The notes beneath the pieces were generated by a model. It did not search any database. It had not been told where the DNA came from and saw only the letters and a program-made list of their open reading frames with translations. Positions 51,254 to 60,830 of a DNA stretch of 64,000 bases are shown one piece after another (positions within the stretch are counted from its first letter, which is position 1; every line of letters begins with the position of its first letter). The stretch lies in contig CAVQOB010000009.1 of NCBI GenBank assembly GCA_963714325.1, positions 1 to 64,000 on the forward strand. Reading direction: 5' to 3'. This DNA is from CAVQOB01 sp963714325. GTDB lineage: Bacteria > Pseudomonadota > Alphaproteobacteria > Rhizobiales > Hyphomicrobiaceae. The position numbers were made by a program, and so were the translations under genes.

Positions 51254-52737
51254 GCGATACATTCATAGCCCTTCTGGGTTTTGCTGTCATGCTGGGTTTG
51301 ATGGTGCTGCGCGCACCAATCGGTTTTGCAATGTTCCTCGTCGGTGCCTTTGGCTACACTTACCTGTCGAGTGGTATGGCATTCTTCGGATATATGAAGA
51401 CCAACGCCTATCACCAGTTTGCGAATTACACACTCTCTGTGATTCCGCTGTTCATATTGATGGGCGCGCTCGCAGAGCGGGCCGGTATCGCGTCGGCACT
51501 GTTCAAGGCGGCTGAGCGCGCGCTCGGCCGATTTCGTGGTGGCCTCGCCATGGCCGTCATCGGCGCTTGTACGGCGTTCGGTGCGATCTGCGGTTCATCA
51601 GTCGCAACGACTGCGACCTTTGGCCGTGCGGCGCTGCCGGAACTCAATCGCTTCAAGTACGACGGTGGACTGTCGACTGGTACGATTGCTGTCGGCGGTA
51701 CGCTCGGCATTTTGATCCCGCCATCAGTGATTTTAGTCGTCTACGCCATCACCACTGAACAGAATATCGCCAAGCTGTTCCAGGCTGCCCTTATTCCCGG
51801 CCTGCTGGCTGCGCTGTTTTATTGCCTAACGATTGCGGTCGTGGTTCGCCGCAATCCAGGACTGGCACCTCTCGCTGATCGAATTGAGATCGAAGCGACG
51901 CCGAGACGCTGGTGGCAATGGCTGACGGCAGCGGTCGTCGCGTCGCTTTCGCTCTGGTACTTTTACGTCGAGCAATCGCTGATCACCAAGGCTTTCGGGC
52001 AAGGTTACGGCGCCGCAGTGCGTGAAGTATTTCCGCAGATTGCTCTGCTGTGCCTTGCTGCGATCTGTATCCTTGTCGATGCTGCGATCATGCCGGCCAT
52101 CATGATCGCTCTTGTCGTCGTCGGTGGGATCTATGGCGGCGTCTTCACGCCGACGGAAGGAGCAGCGGTAGGTGCCATTGCCATGCTGCTCGTGGGAGTG
52201 GCGCAGCGTTCACTCGGTTGGAAGGATATCTTTGAAGCGATCCGGCAAACTGCGGAAACGTCAGGTATGATCTTCATAATTCTGCTCGGCGCAGAAGTCT
52301 TCGGAGCGTTCCTGGCGCTCTCTCGGCTGCCAACCACCGCCGCAGAATTGATCGGCGGCTCTGGTTACTCGCCCTATGTGGTGCTGATCGCGATGCTATC
52401 GTTCTACATCCTGTTGGGCGCCGTCATGGACGAATTGGCCATGATCCTGCTAACTCTACCAGTGTTCTTTCCAGTGATCCAGGCACTCGACTTCGGTATG
52501 ACCCCGGATGAAGTCGCAATCTGGTTTGGTATCCTGGTCTTAATCGTAGTCGGTATCGGACTGACAGCCCCACCGATCGGCATGAATGTCTTCGTCATCT
52601 CTGCGTTGGCCCGCAACATTCCCATCGCCGCCACCTACCGCGGCGTCCTGCCGTTCCTCGTCGCCGACGTCGTGCGCCTAGCCTTGTGCGTGGCATTCCC
52701 AGCGTTATCGCTCTGGTTGGTGCGCATTTTAAACTAG
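51250..52737 (+). CDS. TRAP transporter large permease (DctM)
   Basis: 495 residues, about 12-14 membrane segments. Visible hallmarks are VIPLFILMGALAERAG, GSSVATTATFGRAALPEL, GGTLGILIPPSV, YGGVFTPTEGAAVGA and LGAVMDELAMILLTLPVF. It forms the sodium-driven channel with DctQ for uptake of an organic acid. It sits downstream of maiA, so an aromatic or short acid is possible. Confidence 0.93.
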   Translation: MSDTFIALLGFAVMLGLMVLRAPIGFAMFLVGAFGYTYLSSGMAFFGYMKTNAYHQFANYTLSVIPLFILMGALAERAGIASALFKAAERALGRFRGGLAMAVIGACTAFGAICGSSVATTATFGRAALPELNRFKYDGGLSTGTIAVGGTLGILIPPSVILVVYAITTEQNIAKLFQAALIPGLLAALFYCLTIAVVVRRNPGLAPLADRIEIEATPRRWWQWLTAAVVASLSLWYFYVEQSLITKAFGQGYGAAVREVFPQIALLCLAAICILVDAAIMPAIMIALVVVGGIYGGVFTPTEGAAVGAIAMLLVGVAQRSLGWKDIFEAIRQTAETSGMIFIILLGAEVFGAFLALSRLPTTAAELIGGSGYSPYVVLIAMLSFYILLGAVMDELAMILLTLPVFFPVIQALDFGMTPDEVAIWFGILVLIVVGIGLTAPPIGMNVFVISALARNIPIAATYRGVLPFLVADVVRLALCVAFPALSLWLVRILN

Positions 52738-52885
52738 TTGGCCTCGTTGCCCTGATCGCCGACATGCCCACATGAGAGTCGTTGCGCGATGTGGCGTCCT
52801 GATTGTAGAATTGATGGATGCGGCGACTATGATCGTGCCCCGCCTCAGGCGGTGACTGTTGCCATTTCCGCAGGTTTCAGACCAC

Positions 52886-53500
52886 ATGCTTCTCCTGATC
52901 GATAACTACGACAGCTTCACCTACAATCTCGTCCACTTTCTTGGCGATTTGGGCGCGGAATTGACGGTGATCCGTAACGACAAGATTTCCGTCGCGGCAG
53001 CGCTGGCAATGCAACCGAAGGCCATCGTGCTGTCGCCGGGGCCTTGCACCCCCGATGATGCCGGCATCTGTCTCGAACTCATCAAAGCGGCCGGTCCGAC
53101 CATTCCGCTGCTCGGCGTTTGTCTCGGGCACCAGGCGATCGGACAGTGCTACGGCGGGACGGTGTTGCGCGCGCCGACACCGATGCACGGCAAGCTCTCG
53201 ACCATCGCGACGTCGGGCCATGGGCTATTTGCCGGCATTCCCAAACGCTTCGAAGTTACCCGCTATCACTCGCTCATCGTCGAGCGGGCGACGCTACCGC
53301 CGGACTTGGAAATCACCGCCGAAACTGAAGATGGCATCATCATGGGCATCTCGCACAAGGCACACCCCATTCACGGCGTGCAATTCCATCCGGAAAGCAT
53401 CGCCTCCGAGCATGGCCATGCCTTGCTCGCAAACTTCCTTGCAAGCGCCGGTTTTGCGCCGAAACGCCGCAATGCCAAGTCTACCCGCGTCGCCGCATGA
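52886..53500 (+). CDS. trpG: Anthranilate/aminodeoxychorismate synthase glutamine amidotransferase subunit
   Basis: 204 residues from the ATG at 52886. LLLIDNYDSFTYNLVH at the start, catalytic Cys in LLGVCLGHQAIGQ, HGKLS, and the His/Glu pair in GVQFHPESIASE form a class I amidotransferase. It supplies ammonia to TrpE or PabB. Neither partner is adjacent, so TrpG and PabA cannot be separated here. The gene ends seven bases from the convergent phaC stop. Confidence 0.85.
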   Translation: MLLLIDNYDSFTYNLVHFLGDLGAELTVIRNDKISVAAALAMQPKAIVLSPGPCTPDDAGICLELIKAAGPTIPLLGVCLGHQAIGQCYGGTVLRAPTPMHGKLSTIATSGHGLFAGIPKRFEVTRYHSLIVERATLPPDLEITAETEDGIIMGISHKAHPIHGVQFHPESIASEHGHALLANFLASAGFAPKRRNAKSTRVAA

Positions 53501-53506
53501 ATGGCA

Positions 53507-55363
53507 TCAGCTTTTTGTCCGTACGTAGCTGCCTGGCGCGTCCTCGATTGTACCGAGTTTGGCGCCGGGCTTTCGGGCTTTGATCTTGCCGCCAGAATGG
53601 CTGGCCAGCCATTGGGTCCACATCGGCCACCAACTGTCCTTCACCTCTTCGGCATTAGCGATCCAGCTTTCCAGCGTGACATTATCAGGGTGAGACAGCG
53701 GCTTGGCGTTGCGCCAGTAGGGGTACTTTGTCTTGCCGGGGGCAGAAACAACGCCTGCGATATGCCCAGAGCCCGCCAGCACGAAATCGACTGGCCCGCC
53801 AAACATCTTCGCCCCGGTGAAGACTGACTTCGGTGGCGAGATGTGATCCTCCCGTGTCGCCAAATGGAACACGGGAATGCGGATCTTGCCGAGATCCAGC
53901 TTGACGCCGCCGATCTGCATTCGGCCAAGCGCCAGCTTGTTCTCGTGGTAGAATTCGCGAAGATAATAGTTGTGGTTGGCGGCCGGCATCCGCGTCGAGT
54001 CTTGGTTCCAGAATAGCAAATCGAAAGGAAACGGCTTCTTGCCCAAAAGGTAGTTGTTGACGACATAGGGCCAGATCAGGTCGCGCGGGCGCAGCATGTT
54101 GAAAACCGTGGCCATTCTGCTGCCTTCCAGGTAGCCCTTCTCCGCCATCATGACTTCGAGCTTCTTCAATTGCTCGTCGTCGATGAATAGCTTCAGATCG
54201 CCGGCTTTGGCGAAATCTACCTGTGCGACCAGAAACGTCGCGGAGTTGTAAGGATCTTCGCCGCGGCCCGCGAGGTAGGCGAGTGCCGTGCCGAGCAACG
54301 TGCCACCGATACAGTAGCCGAGAATATTGATTTTTTTGGTGCCGCATTCACGCTTGGCGGCATCGGTTGCGGCGAGAATGCCCTCCTTCATGTAGTCTTC
54401 GAAGGTTTTCGATGCGAGACGCTCATCCGGATTGACCCAGGAGACGACGAACACCGTAAAGCCTTGGTCGACAATATATTTGATAAACGACTTCTGCGGA
54501 CCCAAATCGAGAATGTAGAATTTGTTGATCCACGGCGGGACCAGGACAAAGGGAATCTCGTGAACTTGTGGTGTGCTCGGTGCATATTGTATTAGCTGCA
54601 GCAGGTCATTCTGAAATACGACCTTGCCGGGCGTTGTCGCGAGATTCCGGCCGACCTCAAAGGCGCTAGTGTCAGTCTGGCTGATCTTCAACATGCTGCC
54701 GGATTGCGCGAGGTCGCTCGCCAAATTTTCCATCCCGGCGACGAGATTGCGGCCATTGCTCGCGAGTGTTTCCCGGATGACCTCCGGGTTCGTCGCCATG
54801 AAATTCGACGGTGACATCATGCTCGACAATTGCCGCAGATAGAATTCGGCGCGAGCCCGGGTCCGTTCGTCGAGGCCCTGCGTTTTGTCGAGCGTCGACG
54901 CGGCCCATGAAGAGGTCATCAGGTAGGCCTGCTTCCAGAAATCGAAATAAGGGTTGTCGTTCCACTCCGAATCCTTGAAGCGTGCGTCACCGGGCTCGGG
55001 CTTGACCAGTGGTTCAGCGCTGGACTGGCCGATCATCCGACTGAGCGTTTGGCCCCAAAGTTCCGTATAGCCACGCAACAATTCACTTTGGGCCTCGGCA
55101 AGGCGGTTCGGATCGGTCATCCATTGTTGCGCGATTTCCGCCATCAGCTTGGCAGCATCCTGCTGCTCGCCAGACATACCGGGCGCAGGACTACCAGCGC
55201 CGGCCGAACGCTCGGCGAGGCCTGCCATAACCTTGCTGCCCTCTTCCATCAGGCGCAGCATGTTGCGTGTGAATTCCTCCAGGTCGCCAACAGGCAGGCC
55301 GCCAAGATTTAATGGGCTATCGGTCGACGATTTTGGCATCACAGACAGATCCTGTTGTGGCAA
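53507..55363 (-). CDS. phaC: Poly(3-hydroxyalkanoate) synthase, class I
   Basis: 618 residues, the class I length. The N-terminal part (NPYFDFWKQAYLM) is followed by the alpha/beta-hydrolase core: PWINKFYILDLGPQKSFI, the lipase-like box GYCIGGT with catalytic Cys, catalytic Asp in TREDHISPPKS and catalytic His in GSGHIAGVV. WWPMWTQWL is at the C-terminus. It polymerises hydroxyacyl-CoA into storage granules. phaA/phaB are not in the window. The acetate released by PhnA could feed this pathway, but no link is shown. Confidence 0.95.
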   Translation of the reverse strand: MPQQDLSVMPKSSTDSPLNLGGLPVGDLEEFTRNMLRLMEEGSKVMAGLAERSAGAGSPAPGMSGEQQDAAKLMAEIAQQWMTDPNRLAEAQSELLRGYTELWGQTLSRMIGQSSAEPLVKPEPGDARFKDSEWNDNPYFDFWKQAYLMTSSWAASTLDKTQGLDERTRARAEFYLRQLSSMMSPSNFMATNPEVIRETLASNGRNLVAGMENLASDLAQSGSMLKISQTDTSAFEVGRNLATTPGKVVFQNDLLQLIQYAPSTPQVHEIPFVLVPPWINKFYILDLGPQKSFIKYIVDQGFTVFVVSWVNPDERLASKTFEDYMKEGILAATDAAKRECGTKKINILGYCIGGTLLGTALAYLAGRGEDPYNSATFLVAQVDFAKAGDLKLFIDDEQLKKLEVMMAEKGYLEGSRMATVFNMLRPRDLIWPYVVNNYLLGKKPFPFDLLFWNQDSTRMPAANHNYYLREFYHENKLALGRMQIGGVKLDLGKIRIPVFHLATREDHISPPKSVFTGAKMFGGPVDFVLAGSGHIAGVVSAPGKTKYPYWRNAKPLSHPDNVTLESWIANAEEVKDSWWPMWTQWLASHSGGKIKARKPGAKLGTIEDAPGSYVRTKS

Positions 55364-55497
55364 TCAACGCGCCAAGCAAAGCAGTCGCTTCACATTTGTC
55401 CGAGCGCTTGGCGTTGAGGGCGGACGGATATGAACTATGCCGCGCTAGCCATGGGCTGACAAGGCTCGACTCGTCTGCTGCGACATCGCTTTCGTGG

Positions 55498-58400
55498 TTA
55501 AGATCGCCTCGATTGACTTCGATTTGGGACGGCGCCTCGAACGCGTTTTGCAAGCGAGAGCAAGCGGCCAGCAATGTCCGTCCGCTCATTCAATTTCGGC
55601 TCGTGCAGATCGCCTCTGGCGGCGGTCCAGGTTAGCTCCACGGTACTTTCCAACTCGATGTAAGTATGCGCATTGGTGATTTTGCTGCGATTGGCGGCTC
55701 TGCTGGCAATTTGCTTTGCCGCTTCAACGCTGCTGCGCGCTGCGATCATTAGAATGAGGCCGGGAGCGGTTGTGACACAATAAATCTCGATCGGCGAAAT
55801 GCCGATGGACTGGAGCTGCGCTCGCAGCGACTGAAAGACCTGAGGCTTGTGCCGAAGATCCAACCCACCTGTCCGACACTCTAAGAATACGAATCCTCCA
55901 GGAGCCAGTGATCCACTAAGGAACGCAATGAAATCGTCTTCAAAGAACGTCGGCGGATTTTCTACGGTGGCGGTCGCGGCCCCGCCGCGGCTCGAATTGC
56001 TCAACCACGGTAACATCCGCGCCGCGCGCGCTTCTTCCTCCCTTTCGGAGCCCAAGGCGACGATGAAATCAAACGGCGCGACTTCCGCAGCTCTTCGGTT
56101 ATCGACGGCGATCGTGATCTGTGGCGTACGCGGCATACCGTCATTCGCCAGTCGCGACACCGTCGAGTCTACAGTGACGGATTCGGGTACAAAGGTGACC
56201 GATGCACCTTTCTGGAAGAGGAAAGACGACGCGAGCTCTGCGCGAGGGCCAAGGCACGCCGTATTGCGCGGTTGCTCGATCGCAAACCTGAGAAGTGCCT
56301 GTTCCAGCGACCTAAGCAGTTTTTCTAGCGGATGCCCCGCCGCCTCCAGCGCCTTACGCCAACGAAGTGAAAAATTGCGCGCGAATTCGGCTTCACTCGC
56401 GATCGCAGCTGCTGCCAATACCTTGGATTTGGACTCTGCTGTTCGTTGGCCTGGCTGCAGGCGCCACTGCCGCAGCCAACGATTGCGTCGTTCACGCCGA
56501 CCCATCGGCAGTCGTTTCGAAACCGACAAAGTCGAACTCCAGAACAATTCCGTGGTGCTGTCCAGTTCAATGTAGGTATGGGCATTCGTGATCTCGTGTT
56601 GCGGCAGCAGTTTACCGAAGCCACGACCACCGGCTTCGAGTTCACCGCGGAAGGCAATCAGATGGATCAACGCTGGTGCATCCTTGACGCAACGTAATTC
56701 GAGTGCGGTAACGCCAACGTTGCGCAACTCCATAACGAGGCGCTCAATCACCACTGGCACGCGGCGTAGATCGAATCCTCCAGAATTGCTTTCGATGATC
56801 AGGATGCCATCGGGTCGCAGACAGCGCTTCAGCATCGCCAAGAGCTTGGCATCGAAAAATGGCGGTACGGACGCGACGTCCTGATGGTTTGTCTCAAGCG
56901 CTTTGTACCATCGGCGCAGTTCTTCGGTTCGCCTTCGATCTTCAAGGTCCTGCCCGGCGACAACGATGAGATCGAACTGGCCTTGCTGACCATCAATCGG
57001 TGCCCCGAAAGTCAAAGCTGGTACGCGACTGGATCGCATGAGCGACTTAGATAACTGTGGGATAGCGGAAGGCGGCTTTGCAATATCCCATTGGAAAGTC
57101 ACGGGAATACCCCGCTGATATGCGGAGCAAGCGATCAGCTCGGCACGATCACCGAGGCACAAAGCGTGCTGACACGCCGGTTGCGAGAAGCGTGCAAGCG
57201 CTTGATCTAGCGGCACGATCGCCTGCGTCACCGAGCGTCCAGTTGCTTCCACAGCAGCGCGCCAATGTTGCGCAAACACCCGAGATGGCGTGGTTTCGCT
57301 CTGCGCGAGTGCTGTGAAGTACTTGGCATCGGCGTCACCGCCGTCCCCAGCAATCAGATACCGCGCTTGCGCCCCCGAGAAACTATACTCGTTAAATGAT
57401 GGTCGCGACTCCAAGTTCTCTCTAATCCGATCGGCATCTTGCTCAGTGCCACGGATGGAGATCAGGATATGCATCGCCGGATCGTCGATCACATACTGAG
57501 TTTCGACAAGTTGAAAGCCAGCTGCCGCGAGTTGCGCCTGGGCAGACTTCAGATATTTGGTCGAACGCTGATCATCAACAGAGCGGGTCGGAGTCGACAC
57601 CGTCTGAATGAGCAAGCCACCTTCCGACAGTGCAGCGCGAGCAAGTGCCAGAATTCCGTTGGCGAACACATCCGCCGGAACAGTTCCGGGATCTGCGTCG
57701 CCGGACGTTGGGTGACACGGCTCCTTGTGTACGCATTCCCTTTGTGCGGTTTGGTGACCTGTACTGAAGTCCGAATTCTGTCCTGCATCATGAATAAGGC
57801 AAACATCGTGCTCATGCCAGAGGTAGTGCTTTGCCCGTTCAGTTGAAGCGATCATATAGGCCAGCGGCAGATCGGCGCGCACGTCCTTTGCTTTCGACCC
57901 AATCGATCGCAGCCGCGGCTGAATTGTATCGTTTCGATCGGTATCGACCAGCATCAGTCGGCAACCCGCTCGATGCAACCAATACTCGGCATATCCACGG
58001 CGCGCCGACAGGCTAATCACCGACTTGCCAGTCAGCTGATAGCGCTTGGCCATTTGTTCCATGCCGCGCTGACGTTGCCGAAGGCCTGCCAGCGTCTGGT
58101 CTCGTGGATAAAATTTCAGTGGGTCGATGGTAAAGAAGCTGATGTCGTCGTCGTTGCAATTTGCTGCACTACTCTCGGAGGTTCCGGCTCCGTCGGCGCC
58201 ATTGCCAAGCCCCTGCTGATAGGTGCCATCGGTGCCGTCATGCGGCGGAGCCAGCGACTGCAGACCTTCGATCAAGCGCTGACTTGCCAGGCCATCCCCA
58301 CCCCAATTGTAAGCATGGGTAAATGCTGCGATTTTCGCCGTCGCACCTGGCCAATAGTTGCCGGTTTCGAGCAGTCGTTTCAATTTAGGAACGACCTCTC

Positions 58401-60357
58401 CGACGCTTCGCGCTTCGACGGCGACGCCGAGATCGGCATAGTTATTGCTGGGGAATGGTCCACCAGTCGTGTTGATGACAAGCAATGGGCGCTGGACCAA
58501 GACGGCATCCGCTCCAACCGTCGAAAAATCAGTGATTACGACGTCCGCCGCGATCAGCGCTTCATGCACGGTGCTGTCGGTGACAACCAATGCGACGTCG
58601 GTTGGGACACCTGTCAATTGCTCTTCGTAGAACTGTCGGCCGAACGATGGATGGGGGCGGATCACCAGTGCAGTCCTCGAATTCGGCCGCGAGCACATGG
58701 CCAAGATCTCGCGGAGGATATCCTTTTCGTTGTGATTGACGCCGGACGTCGCAAACAAGATGATGCGTTCGGCGGAGGATGCGATTTGGCCGAACGGCGT
58801 TGCGCCTTCCCTGACAGTTTTCCGCGACATCAACAGGGCATGGTCTAGTGAGACGCTGCCGATCATGGCCAGTTTTTCGCGCGGGTATCCGGCGGTCTCA
58901 AACGCGAGGCGGCATTGCTCTCCATAGCAGCCAATCAGGTCCAGCTTTTGCCATTCGACCAGGGATGCGCTGCTCCCTGCAACGGTAACGGCCGGCGAGC
59001 TCGCGCACGGCAGCCCGAGCGGCTTGGCACAATTGATTGCCGGCCAGGCAAGGCGGCTCCAATGCGGCAAGACAATGATCGATCCGATATCGCGGTCGAT
59101 CAGCCAAGTTCGAACGCGTTCACAGGTCGCGTACGCGCGAAGGCCGATGTTATCGATCGCCACCGGAAAAGTCAGCCGCGAGGCAGCCAGCAAGAGCGCG
59201 AGCGCGTTCATCGGCGACGACGTTGGCGCGGGCGCAGTCGACACCCTCTCAAGTGCATCAAGCAGTTTATCATAGGCTGCAGCGAAATCACGACTAGGCT
59301 GGAGCTTGGTCGTCGTTTCGCTGGCTATATCGATCGTATCGCAGAAAGGTTTCAAGGCTTCCGCTGCACGATCCTGCGATACGAGTGCGGTCAGCGGTTG
59401 CCCACGCTTTGACGCGGCCGTCGCGATATTGATGGCCGCTTGCCAATACGCCGAACCAGGTGCGGCGTCTGTGATCAGAGCCATGGCGCATTTTTTGGTC
59501 GTGGGCTTCTGCGGTTCGTCGTCGCGAGATGGTTCAGGAAAACCATCGAGATGCGCGCGCGCGTCCTGGATGGCGGCGTCGACATCAAAATCTAGCCTAA
59601 CCTCGGCAAACGAGGGGCGCAGGCTGCTGTCACGCAGTGCAATGGCGCAGATCGGTCGGTTTCCGCTTCGAGCCAGAACTTCATAGCAGAACGAATGCAC
59701 GCGTTCATCATTCTGGTGTGTGACGACAAAGATGGCTCGGGCGCCTTCCTCGCGTGCCGCTTTGAGTGCGGCGGCCAACCTCAATCCAATAATCAATTGC
59801 TGATGCAGGTCCATAGCCATGGCTTCGATCATATCGATTGGCGCGTCGCCACGAGCTGCGCTCCGCGTTGCCTGTGACGCAGCCCGCAGCCGAGCCAGCG
59901 TTTCGCGCGCGGCATCGTGGTTGGCGAGGTCGGCTTTGGGATCCAACCAGAACCGCTGCAAATTGACGAATTTGGCGTCTCCGGCAGCAGGACTATAAGT
60001 TGCTTCCGCATCGCGATCGGGGATGATAATGGCGACGGCGTTCTTCCATTCTGGCCGCGCCGCCAGCTTGCTGGCAGTGCTGACAAGTGCGCCATAATGT
60101 TTCGATTGATCGCAAACTACCAGCAAATCGCGCGCGTAATTGGCGCTAAAACCTGTGAGCGTGCGAACGGCACCTGATCGGTCGATACCCCAATCCAGAA
60201 AACGCTTATCGAGCAGTTGATTATAGGTGGCAGCCGTCGCGCGCAGTACGTTGCTTTGTTCAGTCTTGAATTCATGAAGTCGCTTGGCGACTTTCTCCAC
60301 GTGCGCAGATCGCGCGAGTAAGGATTTCAAAACGCGACGCAAAAAATCTCGGCGCAT
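55498..60357 (-). CDS. 1,619-residue modular protein: CDP-glycerol-transferase-like part plus three methyltransferase-like modules
   Basis: GAGGAG lies 11 bases before the ATG. Residues about 480-700 resemble CDP-glycerol glycerophosphotransferase (HNEKDILREIL, VIRPHPSFG at 565-573, TDSTVHEALIAADVVITDFS at 593-612). Residues about 740-990 look like a degenerate SAM methyltransferase (YQLTGKSVISLSARRGYA, LSEGGLLIQTV). Residues about 1011-1275 and 1322-1580 are repeats of each other: LDQALARF/LEQALLRF, LCLGDRAEL/ACLGPRAEL, the GGFDLR/GGLDLR motif after a LRPDG/LAPGG turn, and ITNAHTYIELDST/ITNAHTYIELEST. The N-terminal 470 residues are unassigned. No membrane segment or signal peptide. It may build or decorate a surface polymer; not known. 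Confidence 0.8.
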   Translation of the reverse strand: MRRDFLRRVLKSLLARSAHVEKVAKRLHEFKTEQSNVLRATAATYNQLLDKRFLDWGIDRSGAVRTLTGFSANYARDLLVVCDQSKHYGALVSTASKLAARPEWKNAVAIIIPDRDAEATYSPAAGDAKFVNLQRFWLDPKADLANHDAARETLARLRAASQATRSAARGDAPIDMIEAMAMDLHQQLIIGLRLAAALKAAREEGARAIFVVTHQNDERVHSFCYEVLARSGNRPICAIALRDSSLRPSFAEVRLDFDVDAAIQDARAHLDGFPEPSRDDEPQKPTTKKCAMALITDAAPGSAYWQAAINIATAASKRGQPLTALVSQDRAAEALKPFCDTIDIASETTTKLQPSRDFAAAYDKLLDALERVSTAPAPTSSPMNALALLLAASRLTFPVAIDNIGLRAYATCERVRTWLIDRDIGSIIVLPHWSRLAWPAINCAKPLGLPCASSPAVTVAGSSASLVEWQKLDLIGCYGEQCRLAFETAGYPREKLAMIGSVSLDHALLMSRKTVREGATPFGQIASSAERIILFATSGVNHNEKDILREILAMCSRPNSRTALVIRPHPSFGRQFYEEQLTGVPTDVALVVTDSTVHEALIAADVVITDFSTVGADAVLVQRPLLVINTTGGPFPSNNYADLGVAVEARSVGEVVPKLKRLLETGNYWPGATAKIAAFTHAYNWGGDGLASQRLIEGLQSLAPPHDGTDGTYQQGLGNGADGAGTSESSAANCNDDDISFFTIDPLKFYPRDQTLAGLRQRQRGMEQMAKRYQLTGKSVISLSARRGYAEYWLHRAGCRLMLVDTDRNDTIQPRLRSIGSKAKDVRADLPLAYMIASTERAKHYLWHEHDVCLIHDAGQNSDFSTGHQTAQRECVHKEPCHPTSGDADPGTVPADVFANGILALARAALSEGGLLIQTVSTPTRSVDDQRSTKYLKSAQAQLAAAGFQLVETQYVIDDPAMHILISIRGTEQDADRIRENLESRPSFNEYSFSGAQARYLIAGDGGDADAKYFTALAQSETTPSRVFAQHWRAAVEATGRSVTQAIVPLDQALARFSQPACQHALCLGDRAELIACSAYQRGIPVTFQWDIAKPPSAIPQLSKSLMRSSRVPALTFGAPIDGQQGQFDLIVVAGQDLEDRRRTEELRRWYKALETNHQDVASVPPFFDAKLLAMLKRCLRPDGILIIESNSGGFDLRRVPVVIERLVMELRNVGVTALELRCVKDAPALIHLIAFRGELEAGGRGFGKLLPQHEITNAHTYIELDSTTELFWSSTLSVSKRLPMGRRERRNRWLRQWRLQPGQRTAESKSKVLAAAAIASEAEFARNFSLRWRKALEAAGHPLEKLLRSLEQALLRFAIEQPRNTACLGPRAELASSFLFQKGASVTFVPESVTVDSTVSRLANDGMPRTPQITIAVDNRRAAEVAPFDFIVALGSEREEEARAARMLPWLSNSSRGGAATATVENPPTFFEDDFIAFLSGSLAPGGFVFLECRTGGLDLRHKPQVFQSLRAQLQSIGISPIEIYCVTTAPGLILMIAARSSVEAAKQIASRAANRSKITNAHTYIELESTVELTWTAARGDLHEPKLNERTDIAGRLLSLAKRVRGAVPNRSQSRRS

Positions 60358-60830
60358 TGATTGCGCAACTCCTCGTTAGTGGCGTTCAGGAAATATCCGG
60401 CATCATGACGTACTAAGCCGCGCCGTCGGGTTCAAGCATGCAGCTAGCGGATTCCGATTGCAAATGTGCGTGGTGCTTATAGCGACACACACGCCGGGCT
60501 GACCGATTAGTCAATTGCGCAGTTGATTGCCAATCCGGCGCTAAACTGACAAGAGAATTACAATTCAAGGTTGTCACGCAATAGCATGACTATCCCCAAA
60601 GGTCCGCCAAAGACCGACAAATTCCTATCAAAACAATGAGCTGGAAGGAGTTCGTCAGAAGCGCAGGTTGATGCGCTTGCCAACTGAATTTTCATGATTT
60701 TCGTCGCGCGGACCTGATCAAAGGGCATAGGCTTGTGGGACTGATGCCAATGGCGGGCGCATCTTGATCGCTCCGATTGCGTTGAGCGCACCCGGGACGC
60801 GCGCGGCGGCCCGGGCCAACAGTCTGCGGT
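60358..60830. other. Intergenic region, 473 bp, between the giant gene and oligopeptidase B
   Basis: No supported gene. It holds the promoter region of the giant gene (right side, minus strand) and the end of the oligopeptidase transcript. CCCGGG occurs twice around 60790-60815 and can pair, but there is no T run. No tRNA or repeat array seen. Confidence 0.4.

Noticed and set aside
52838..52852. Short hairpin CCGCC-TCA-GGCGG before trpG as terminator or attenuator.
   Set aside because: Five-base stem without a T run; common by chance in GC-rich DNA.
60785..60820. CCCGGG pair as a terminator of the oligopeptidase gene.
   Set aside because: No T run on either strand, and the repeats lie on the upstream side of the stop only loosely.
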